From the NCBI RefSeq assembly GCF_000237925.1, contig NC_031495.1:17433749-17497748 (forward strand): a stretch of DNA of 64,000 nucleotides. Reading direction: 5' to 3'. Numbering within the stretch: the stretch's first letter is position 1; each line of letters begins with the position of its first letter. Both the position numbers and the translations under genes were made by a program. Positions 45,592 through 57,300 of this stretch are shown here, in pieces. The notes under the pieces are model-generated. The model was given only the letters and a program-made list of their open reading frames with translations. It had not been told where the DNA came from and did no database searches. Origin of the DNA: Schistosoma mansoni. Taxonomy: Eukaryota > Platyhelminthes > Trematoda > Strigeidida > Schistosomatidae.

Positions 45592-46754
45592 ATTCCACTG
45601 CTAGCCACTATCCATCTTTGCTTACCATGCTTGTGAATTTAGGCTGTATTTAGGCAATACGCACAGTATGCACATATGCCAATTAGAGACTGACCAGTTG
45701 CAGTCCTAAAAACATCCATGGGAAGATCCGAACAAACAATACTAAGTAAATATCATTGTTAGACAACGGTAAGTATGCCTGTGTTCTAAAACCTGACGAA
45801 TAGTAAATATGTGGTCGATATAGTCACGACCAGGGCTGAAGCCAGCCTAGTTTCCCCGTGTTTGCAGTTCACGAGTGTTTTGTTAGGCGTCCGATATTTA
45901 TTGAGGCTAGTATTTTAGATGCTATGTTAGTCTAACTAATCCTTCTATGATTATCACAGGAGGATTTTGACCACTTCTTATGTATTGGGACAATCAGTGA
46001 TTGTGACCATTCAGATGGAATTACGTCCAACTCCCAGATTTTGGCCAGAATATTAGTCAACCTAATCGTTAAAATTGGACCACCATATACAAAGACGTCT
46101 GGAGCCAATCCATCAGGACCAGCTGCTCTTCCTCGTTTCAGATTAGTTATAGCCTTTTGAACTTCAGCTAGAGTCAGGAGACCTACTTCAATGTTCTCTT
46201 AAGGTTGTTTGGGATCGGTGGGTAGTTGTAGAGCAGCTGAACTGCTCCTCAAGGTGTTCCGTCCACCTTTCTAAATGTCTGGGCTGAGAGCAGATAGGAG
46301 TTTCGTCTTTTTCCCAAAATCGTATCACACTAGAATTCTTGATTGCAGTTTCTTTTGTTAGTCTGAAGTGTTCTCTGGTGTTGTCTACAGCCACTGCCGT
46401 ACTTGTTGGGACCTTACCGCCGGAGATGGATATCCTTGGGATAAGGCGATGTGTGCATTTTTAGGGTCGACCTTTTCTAACCCCATCCCTCCTTCAGGGC
46501 AGCATCGCTGGTTTGATGAAGGAAACACCTTGCTGCTGTCACACTTCTTTACAGTCAACAGTACGACTTCGCCTTCGGACCTTGGGTTTGCTGCTTTTAG
46601 TCTTACCGCTCTTCAACCGACCTGACTGGCATGGTAGGACCTTGAGGAACGATTGTTCCAGCCAATATAGCTCGACTGGTTCATCACGATAGGCAAACCC
46701 GACCACCACGTCAAGGTAGCAGCAACGGTCGGACATACTAGCACAACGAGATAC

Positions 46755-47030
46755 TAGAGTAACATATGTAGCAACAGTATAAGTGATAAGAGAACAAATT
46801 AAGTATAGAGAATATGATTTGGGAAGAAACTATGAGTTCGTAGAAGGACAAAAATAATCTCGTTTAAGACAATCTGGAAGTTTAAGATCGAATGGAAGAA
46901 AAAGAGTAAATGCACATGCGCCATCGATAACTGTCCTAAAACACATTATCCACTCATTGATTAAGACAGTAGTGAGGATACAAACCAGGTAACCTCCACA
47001 GGGTTTCTTCCTCTTGTGCATTTCTTATGG
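46755..47030 (-). mobile_element. Diverged RTE-like 3' end
   Basis: The minus-strand frame at 47021-46830 (CGGYLVCILTTVLINEW, TVIDGACAFTLFLPFDLKL) parallels the post-RT reading at 18718 (YLVGVRVTIVNNGCSLW, VIDHNGVGVYTLLPLNLEI). An older subfamily next to the younger copy. Confidence 0.5.
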
Positions 47031-47141
47031 TAGAAACGTGCTTTATAAAACTATACACTATCAGAAAAGTTTAATAACAAAAGATTAAGGAAATTTTCGA
47101 TTATTTTTTTGAAATTCATTTACATAGAATATTAAATTTTA

Positions 47142-47409
47142 ATGAATTACGGACAAACATGGGACCAAGAACCAAATCAATGGGAGATACAATCGAAATA
47201 AAGAAGTAAACAATGACAGGTTAAATGTCAACAATAACCAATCTAGTTCGAGGTCCACTGGGCAAGCTGTGGGCCATATTTCGAGAAATCCGAACACATC
47301 ACTTCTACTTGTGGTTTGTGCTGATGATGTCGGTCAGAAGGACAATGAAAGCCACACGAACAAACCATCCAGCCAAGAGAACAAAACTCCACCTAAATCA
47401 TTCACCTGA
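47142..47409 (+). pseudogene. Unidentified coding-like segment with one frameshift
   Basis: ATG at 47142 opens MNYGQTWDQEPNQWEIQS; shifting frame near 47198 continues NNDRLNVNNNQSSSRS, GQAVGHISRNPNTSLLLVV and PSSQENKTPPKSFT to TGA at 47407. A polar, Asn/Ser/Gln-rich composition over about 88 residues with a single shift suggests a recently broken gene or exon, or a retrocopy fragment. No family recognised. Confidence 0.3.
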
Positions 47410-48085
47410 GCTACAAATCTTCACCATCTCAAATTTATATACCTATACTTCTGCATTTAAACACTCAAAGTTACTGCAACAAAATGATTGTATTGATATT
47501 ACTTAATTACCCAAACGAAATAGAATTCAAGAAGCGAAATGACTAACTTAGTAAATGAATATTTATTAGGAAATTAATGTTATTTGTTTCATCAGAGCAG
47601 CATAAATCTGAATAGTTACTTTTTAGTCAATATATGAATAAGCAGAGAATAAATTTCACAAATAACTAATGTTCATTTATACCTCCTCTTGTAACAACGA
47701 TCTACCCATAAAATATTATTTAACATGGACCCCAGTTTGTAGTTATCATCAGTTAATATGTATATTATTTAAAACACTGAAAGATGTCAAAACCATTTTA
47801 ACTGAACAGTACATTTATATAAGACATAATCACTCGTGTTTGTGTTTTAAAGTACATTCAAAAAATTGTTATACTTAATGGAAATCATCAAACAACTGAT
47901 CACGTGATGGGGTCATTCGTAAAATAAGACATAAGAAAAGAAATACTAAATCTATTCTTATTGGTCAGATATAGTATATTTATGAAACTATAGAGACAAA
48001 ATTTTTAAAGAAGTGACTTTTCTACTACTTGAGTGTATTTCAATTTTCTCCACTTAGTTTTACATGTTTTCCTTCATTTTATACT

Positions 48086-48319
48086 ATGACGGATTCTTCA
48101 AATGTTTTCATCAATAATTTTGATAATAAACCTGAGTTTCTAACACTCATAAAATCGATTATAAAAAAAGATGATGCAAACCGATTGCTAGCAGTATTAA
48201 ATAATCTTAGTCAGGATGCTACTACTTTAAATACCACTGACAAGGATAAATGTAACGAAATAGAAAGTAAACTATTTGGTTTTGAGCATACAGTTCTTGG
48301 ATATGAAGACTTATTGCAT
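48086..48319 (+). CDS. ASB-like gene exon 1
   Basis: 78 codons from ATG (MTDSSNVFINNFDNKPEF) to YEDLLH, donor GTAAGC, phase 0. A pyrimidine-rich acceptor CTCCACTTAG lies 30 bases before the ATG, again compatible with a 5'-UTR intron or trans-splicing. Confidence 0.8.
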
Positions 48320-51300
48320 GTAAGCCTCTTTTTCACTTGATATTTATTGTTTTTTTCGTTCATTTTTTTAAACTGAGTATCATGTAATGATAAAACTTTG
48401 CTGTCATCTGTTAAATAGGATTTCAGAAAGATATTTTGATGTAACTATGATATAGTGACGAACCCATATTGGAGTCGAAATAACCTTTTTCTTTTCTCTC
48501 AACTACTATTATTAATCACCAACTAGTACGTTAGTCTTTCATACTTCCAAATGTATCGAATGATTTTATATCTCTAATCCATCGACAACCTAGAAGAAAA
48601 TCCTAAGTACATCATTTGATCATACATACAAGATGAGGCAAAAAACCAAATGAAATTCGTTTGACGTTTAAGTTAAGGAGGATGCAACAACAATCTTAAT
48701 ATTATCTTTTGATTTTGAAGTAACTTATTATTCAATGAACAGCGTCTGTTTAGAAATAAAAAGTATTTCATACTAGACAAAGTGAAACCTATTAGACTAT
48801 GGTGGTTTTAAACAGCTTGTCATTTTTTTTAAAGACTTATGATCGGTAATTCAATCTTAATATTGTCAAAATACTGCTACTTCATTTATCTGAGAGCAAA
48901 TATATTCATGTTATAGAGTTTCTTTCTGAGTCCTTCTCGTAACTATATATAGTTTTTCAGAAAATTCATCATTGCCTACAAAAGTTTTATAGGTACACTT
49001 AAGAGTCTTAAGTTTCATACAAAAGTTCTCCTACTGTTCTTCTTACGTGACATAAAATACAAGTCATTCATTTTTGAATTTCCCACAGAAAATTGAAATC
49101 CGTACCCTTGATTTTGATTGGTTCGTCCCTATTATTTTCAGGTTTCCATGGTATTTTAAAATATAACTCATTTACGCATAGAATGTTACAATTTTATAGC
49201 CACAATAAATATTGTCTTTTAATCCCGGCCCAGATACGTTTTTGATTAAACACTGTGGTGATTATCTCCTTTCAAATCCCCGTATCTTTGACCAAAGATC
49301 CCATTTTTCATAATAACTAATTGGGTTGTGCAAAGACCAATTAAATTTATTGTGAACATTAGAATTGTAACACGCAAAGAAGGACCCACTCGCTTATACA
49401 TGACTATTCAGTTACAAATATAATTTCAAAGTAATTTTGATCATGAATGAATATTAATTGGATAACTTTTAAAATCCCAGGACGTATTAAACAGACATTT
49501 CACTCCTTATTTTTATGATTTTCCTGATGAAAGTCATTCATAATAAAACTTACTATCACAGGTGTCTAGCTTAATTATAAAACTATTTTTTTACTGAGAA
49601 AGATTTAACGCAAGTATTTGATAAGATTATATGACCTTCGTTTCACGTGTGATTGACAATGTAGATAAGTTTCTCAATATAGCAACTGATAATTTCAATG
49701 GGATTCACTACATCAGACCTCCTAAATGAATCTTATTAACAAACAGAATCTGATACTTTTATAAGTACGACTGATTGATGTACGTTTTTATTTTATCATA
49801 AATGGATCATCGTCGTTTTAAAAAAAGGATTTCTAATTCACTGTATTGAATTTTGTTATGACTACTAAGTCACTGGGAAATTCGACTTTTCCTGCCTATC
49901 AAGTCCTGTAAGCACAAGTAAACACCATTTAATACTATTAATAATAATAATAGATATTCTAAACAAAATTCACATAGTTATTTGGATTTTTTTCGTCCTA
50001 TTAATAATGATAATGAAAGCGCATATTATCTCTTCTTTTATAATCTATTTCATATTTATTGATTTTACTTGACCTTAAACATACATATTTCTTAATTTGG
50101 TTAAGTATAGAGCTTATCACGTAATAGATATCCAGAAAAGTTATAAAAGTAAAATTCACCGATTTACTTTTACCACTTACCGGTGAAAAATAGATTCAGG
50201 TTTAGATTACTGTGGTAAAATCTGGGGTTAGTTAAGCCTGTAACATTACATAATAACTATATAATCTGTTATGATTTTATGTCCGGCTTTTTATCACGTG
50301 AATTACCCACCAATCGAAATATGACTTATCCAATCTTAGCACTGTGCCAACCAATGACTTCGACCGGTATGAGCAGTCTAGCGTCCTTATTGGTCCTCTG
50401 TCCGCCTAGCCCTTCCAATTGAGTCCAGAACACCAATTACAGCGTCTGCTATGTGAATCATTTATTTCAAGCATACTCGGTTTATATACTAGACAGACAG
50501 ACCTCATCACACCATAAAATAGAAAATAATATTTGTACAAGATCAAGCCAAATGTGGCTGTGAACATGGGAGACAGTAATCAATAAACTGGGTATAATTT
50601 AGGAACAGTAATTCGTATAATAATAATTCATAGGTCAAAATGAAGCTTATAATAAGATGAATATAGATATACACAATCTAATTACTCAATAGTTATACAA
50701 TAATAATATATGTATGGAATAATAGTCCATTAATAGGTCCCGGAAGTTACCTGTACTTTCATCTTCACTAGGATGTAAAATAATCCTTTAACCTTCTCAA
50801 TTTGACTATCGAGAGATTTTGTTTTGTATCAATAGATCGTTTAGTTTAAACGTTAGTAAAACAATACTTTAATGTCTGTGTTATCGGTGCTACTGTCAAA
50901 TTTAGTCTGGTTAACATTTTAGTTTGGCTATTTTGGCAAATAAATTAAACTACATTGAGACTTTTTAAAGGATTTTACATAAATGTACACTTCGGTGTGG
51001 GATAATAGATCTTGTATACATTTACTTCAAAAATGTGTAAGTAGTACAGATTTCTTTAAGAGTTTTAAAAAGATCAAATTATATGGTTGTTGACAATGCT
51101 TTATTTAACAATAATTTTCTTTTCTATATGTTACGCATTGATACAATTGTGATGATCAGTTCTAATATCCAATGAACCAAATTTCGGTGATATTCAAGGA
51201 AGTGTTTTAATCATGTACATAATTATAAACTAGGTCACCTTTCGTGCTTCTACTAGTCACATATCTAAAAACAGCCGATCAACAACACACGTTTTTGAAA

Positions 51301-54300
51301 ACTCCAGTGAATTGATTGTAGTTTACACATTCTTTAAAATTTGTTAAAGGTTTTCGTTACAGACTAATCTCAGTTGGGCTGCCACTAAAAATAAGAAAGG
51401 ATTAGGCGACTGTTTCATTCTAGTATGGGGCTGCTCAGTAATATATAGTCATGACTTTGTCAGGGGTCAGATTCAAGATCTTCACATCTTGTGGCAAACG
51501 CTTAGGAGTTCAAACCACTGGATTTACGTTGAATGGCACAGGTTTTGAACTTCAACAAATTTGCAATAAAGTGAGGTCATTAAAGGGATCTGAAGATAAT
51601 CTAGCTATATACGAACTCTATGAGCTATACTTTTTCACTGAAAATTCAGGAGCTTATCCAGAAGTCAGTTACCATTAAAATGAGTGTCATAGCGTAGAGG
51701 ATTCCTATATTAGAACAAAACAACTGGCCAACTCTTTCTTGTTTTCGTTAACACTATGACTGAAATTAGTCTGCGATGAATACCTTCTACAAATTAAAGT
51801 AATATCCAACAGACCACCTCATCTAGACTTAAAAAAATTGGCAACTAATAGCCAAAAAAGGACATACAAAACCTAATTATACTGCATATAGAATTCTTTG
51901 TCTTCAGCTTGCAGTTCTATATCATGCTTCCGCTTGTATTCAAATCTTAATCAACCCACCATATATGTGGAGTCCATATTACGTGAATAAAAATGGGGAA
52001 AGTGCCATGCAACTAGCTGAACAACAAGGATGTTTAAAATTGCAATACATAATGGCAGCAAATTCACCAGAAAATTTTTTTGTCACTCCTGAGTTTTCAC
52101 TTCGATCAGTTTCATCACTTTTAATTTATCCACAAGCATTTATTACAGAACCATTTTCTTATAGTGAGGTAAGTAGTAAATTATTTTAATCATTGCAATT
52201 TAGTATATTTGTTCTTATTCTTCATTTATTCGAAAATCTAGATAATGAAAATAGATTAGTTTGTTTAGAATAAAACTTGTAAATTTTCGAAAGTTATAAT
52301 GATTTTATTCCATTTTCTTAACATTCTATTGATAATGTAGAAAAATAAACAGATTAGATGAATGGTTAAATATCAGAGAAAACCAGGCTGGCTTCAGACC
52401 TGGTTGTGGCTGCATCGACCACGTATTCACTATTCGTCAGCTTTTAAAGCACAGACATGCTTATCGGCTTCCGACAATATAGTTTTTCTTGACTTAAAAG
52501 CAGCATTCGACTCTGCAGACCGAGAGGTTCTGTGGCATTATCTGTCATTGAGAAGGGTACCTCAGAAGTACATAAACCATGTGAGATCTCTTTAACCGAA
52601 CATTACCAGTCGAGTGAGAGCTTATGGCGAACTGTCATCTGATTTTACAACGTCAAGTGGTGTCCGACAAAGCTGTTCACTATCTCATTTTTGTTTAACT
52701 TCATTATAGACCTATTGCTGAAAATAACGTTCCCGTCGACTGAAATTTCCGGAATCGATCTCCTACCAGGAGGTCCACTTAATGACAGTACTGTTGAATT
52801 TCTGGCCATAACAGTTACATTGTCACCGACATGAGTAACACTGAGTTCACAAACTCAGTTACTTAATATTTTAATGATTGATATTCTGGCGTAAAATTCA
52901 CATGTTTTCAATCAGTTGACAAGAACACAAGAAAGACCATTCATGTACTGTGTACATTTAAACTTTTGAATCATGTAATTATATGAAACTAAAGTACTAG
53001 ACCACAACATAATAAAATAAGAAACCATATAAAACATGTACATAACTGTTCATTTTCGGGATGAAACTGAGTCATGCATTCATTAGTTAGTTAAAATTAA
53101 GTTATAGACATTAAGAAATATAGGACAATCAAAGGGTCAATAGTAGTTTAAAATTAAAGTTATTTAAAAATGCCATAAACTAACTGACTAATAAATACAC
53201 GTTCAAAATTCTCGGGCTGACTCATTCAGAAATATTTTTCTGGATCTTACAATTTTCTTTTATCACTTTCTAACAATAATCATTACCATAAGACTTCGAA
53301 AAGTAAATCATTTTGCACAGAAATCTTATGGGCTAAAGAAACATATTATCAGTTGACATATTTGGATGAAGTATATCATAATAACTTTCTGAATGAAATT
53401 TGAAAGGATATTAAAAAAAACACAGCAAAACTTGGGAATTCCACTTTCTTAATTTCATTTGGTAAACGCTTTACTGTCCATCTGTTAGTATATAAGAACG
53501 AGGAGTGAAATCAATGGACGTTTTCTCGAATTGTATGCTCATAAGCAAGTCTTACAGTTATTTTATTTTACAGTGATTTTGTACTCAACCTCATTTAATG
53601 ACGAATGTTATATTCAATATATGTGAACTATCAAGAAAACTACCTGTGTAAATGATATATAACATGTTACAAACTGATATATGGATAAATAAACAATAAA
53701 TAGTATACATTTTGTATGGGATAAATAGATTTAGTGAATTAGTTATTAACTGGTTATTCGACAAATTTCTTCTGTTAAATTACAATCACTGAGTAAGAAC
53801 TATAAATAAAATCAAAATAACACCTGAATTTAATCTTCATTTTCATTTCATTTAAACATATAAGTATTGGTACAAAGGGGCACCAGATATATATGCGCCA
53901 CACAAATCTCATTTAATGAAATAAAATCCTTCTGGTACCCAGTTGAGAATTTTTTTTGATTGGGTTCAAAAACTTTAATATATTAATCTTTTTTAGTTTT
54001 AATAAATGACCTGTTATATGTACTGATCAGTACTTTCACATTTCATGTAAATTTTAAGCAAAAATTTATCTGATTTTCACCACACAATCAATGAAATCAA
54101 ACGTTTAACCAATTATAATTGTATTGAAGTACTATTCAATGTATTATTAGTTAAGCTATTCTTAAACATCTTGATTAATAAACACCGTTATCTACTTTAT
54201 TCAGGTTTATCTTTCCCTTCAGTCTGTATGAACATATGATCTGAAAATAATAATTTCAAATCCATTCCATTGGATTTCACTGGATCTGTTCAAAAGAGCT

Positions 54301-57300
54301 ACTAATTAAAACCATTGATTCTACCATATTTTTTTCTTTCACAGAGAACATCCAGGAAAATTGTGGGATGGAACTATTAAGAATCTAATAAAAGCCCACT
54401 AAGTTACTTGTTCCCATAATTGTTCACGGAGTTTGCCTCACTTTTATCACTAAAATAATACTGTTTATATTGAATGTGTACCCTATCCATTAATGAACAA
54501 CTTTGAAATAAGTTTAAGAATTATGAATTATATAAGTTTAATAGAACAGAACAGGATTCAATCATAGGTGTCTACGAAGCGTTACTCGTGTATTTTGGGA
54601 CCACTGAGTAAGCACTGCTTGGATTAGGAATAGAGTACTAGGTAAAGATGACCAATCAGTTGGATGGAGGTAATGGATTTTCATCAACTGATGTGGGTGG
54701 GATATGTATTACGTATGCTCAACCACCCCCTAAATCGACGGGCGATGTTTTCTAGTGCAGGAGCAGGCTGGAAGAAAACTAGAGGCGGACAAACCAGAAC
54801 ATACCATCAGTCCATGAAGCCACTGATAATTGGACTAGGCCATGTTAATAGATACAGACAATCTGGTTGAGGTCCGTGTGATTATTGTAACTAATGGTTA
54901 GAGACTTTGAATGACATGACTCAAAATCGTTTGCAATGGCGCAGGTGCATCTATTTTTTGTCTTCCCTCAAATTCTGAGATTCTTAATTCCTCATGACAT
55001 TTTTTGTTTCACTAATTTATATTTTCTCCTTGAATCGTATTTTCGGCGACTAATCTTTTTAATCACCACTGGTATCGTTACTACTTCTACTAATCTGAGA
55101 TTTGGCCTGACAACATCTCTATGTTAATGATTTATGGCAAATTGAACTGGAGTACATACACACAGGTTCTATGTTATGACTGACCGAGAACAGAACATCT
55201 GTTTACTTGATGGGATTTCGAGTTTTAATCATTTTCTTTTATTTAATAGCTTTTCACTTGGAATTATTACGATGTTATGCCTGGTAGAGCAGTTGAATAT
55301 CTAAATAATAGAATAATTGGTCCATATAGATCAGTTCATAATTTATCATTACTTTTTGAATTAATAATTGCAACTCCAGAAATTTGTCCTACAATATTAT
55401 CAGATATAAATGAAGTACGTAAAATTTTAAATGATATTAAGAAATATTATGAAAATTATAATACAACATTAGATGATAAATGCCGATATACTATGGAACT
55501 ACATTTTTTAACTATTTTCTCTGAACATATGACAGTAACGCATAAATGGGAAGAAATATGGAATAGATTATTTTATACATGGTTATTTTATCGTACAGTA
55601 ATTATAAATAAAAAGAATATCAAATGGGATAACATCAACACTTACATGTACATTCAACAACCATTTGAATTACAAGCTATTTGTCGTATTTCATTGAGAA
55701 GATATGCAGTACAACAAACAGGTATTTTGAAGAAAAAATATATTATTACCTGTATTTCTCATTAAATTTATATTTGTTTGGTTAGGATACCATTTATATA
55801 AAACTGAGTCAATCTTAGAAATGACAATCTTTTCAACTAACTTCGAGTTTTAAAAAATGGATACTAGTCATTATCTAGTAGGTGATTTTCATCATTGATT
55901 AACCTCAGTTGTAGTGCTTTTAACAATCAAGAAGCATTAGATAATCCTTTCATCTTAGTGTAGGATTCCATAACAGTGTACGACTATGATCCCGTCAGGG
56001 GTTGAACTCAAAACTTCCATGTCTGACTGTAACCGTCTAACCTTCAGACCACTTGATTGAGAACCCAGTGCATCCAAGTTCCGTACTTCAATCAATTAGT
56101 CATTTAGCAAAGTGACCACCCAGTATCATTAGTGGTTACTGTCTCACTCCCAACATTACTAAGCATTATCCTTTAATTAGTACTTCCTTGTTATTTATGT
56201 AGACTTGGATATTTAGTCTTGACTTACTGATCATTGAAATTATACGTCCGGCGAATAAAATGCCTTAGACAAAATCATTTTTCGTTGCTTCTATGTGAAG
56301 TTGCACAAGTTCTTTTATTTTAGTTAATATTAAAATATTGTTGAACGAAACACCAACAATTGGGGTTAAATTACAATAATAATGACACTCTTTTGACTTT
56401 TACTTCATAATTATGTTGGATACGACAAGTTAACTGACAATCACTGGAGAAAATATTTTGTTCTGAGTTCAAAGATCAGGTATGTCATAACGCTACTTAT
56501 AGTAGTGCTTCAAATAAATCACTTTCCTGAATAGGAATTTTTGTAGTTTATTATCTGCTTGATAAGCTTGGTACTCAGGACGCTCAAAATACACCACAGA
56601 AAACGAAATAACGACAGTGTGAGAAAATATATGCCACAAAAGTTCTATCATAAATCAATATATAAATAAACAAGAATAGTACTTATTAAAAAAGACAATT
56701 CAACTAACAAAATATTCAAAGCAGGTTTCATCCAGGTAAAAAGCCTACTTTACATTTTTGAAGAATGCAGTTAAAAACGAAATCACGATCTTCACTGACC
56801 ACTATTTTAAGCTGTCTGAATAATGTCTCAGGTCGCTGATTTGAATCAACTTTCGGGGTCTATCCAGAGTATTATAGTAAATCAACAGGTCTCAAACTAA
56901 TGCAGCTACATTTTATGCCACAAACTGGTCGCTTTATATGATATTAGAAAATAAGCGTTAAATTCATCATAATACACCTTAATGAATATGACTGATTTGA
57001 ACAATCAGTTGTATCACAAAACAGTTAGATCTTAGCTATTTCTATGTTATACATATATCTAAACGGTAGGATTCGGAAAGTGTTGACACCAATAGGTAGT
57101 GTCCACCAAGTAAATCAAAGCAATTCATCTAACAGATATAACCAGAGACGGATGGTGGCTAGCACTGGGATCCAGCACGTGCGGTTCGTCCTATTTGGGA
57201 CTCGAACCCAGGACCATTCATTTGAAGCGCCATCACGTTGTTTACTTAGCTTATCCACCTTTGCTTATAATTCTTATGACGTAAAGTAATATCGAGGCAT

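Larger units (their letters stand above)
45471..45750 (+). mobile_element. Hammerhead-bearing insertion, palindromic, 12-bp TSD
   Basis: A 280-bp insertion within the minus-strand RTE copy. TATCATTGTTAG is exactly duplicated at 45459-45470 and 45751-45762, and removing one copy plus the insert restores the RTE reading seen at 17650-17720. The left 145 bp are a perfect inverted repeat of two 63-nt arms (45471-45533 and 45553-45615) round a 19-nt spacer. The right part ends GGGAAGATCCGAACAAACAA TACTAA, the terminus shared with the copies at 11.3 and 57.1 kb. No coding capacity. Confidence 0.9.
44117..46740 (-). mobile_element. RTE LINE, minus strand, internally deleted and interrupted
   Basis: 3' tail (TCAGTCAG at 44117-44126), post-RT region nearly identical to 18718-19030, RT blocks up to 45470, then a hammerhead element (45471-45750) and continuation of RT to the endonuclease end near 46390. 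Almost the whole endonuclease is absent. The part from about 46390 to 46740 reads as a 5' leader joined to it, suggesting an internal deletion. Frameshifts and stops disable the RT (LEYADD equivalent at about 45134-45155, minus strand). Confidence 0.85.

Noticed and set aside
46368-46625. 85-codon plus frame
   Set aside because: Antisense of the 5' leader of the minus-strand RTE copy.
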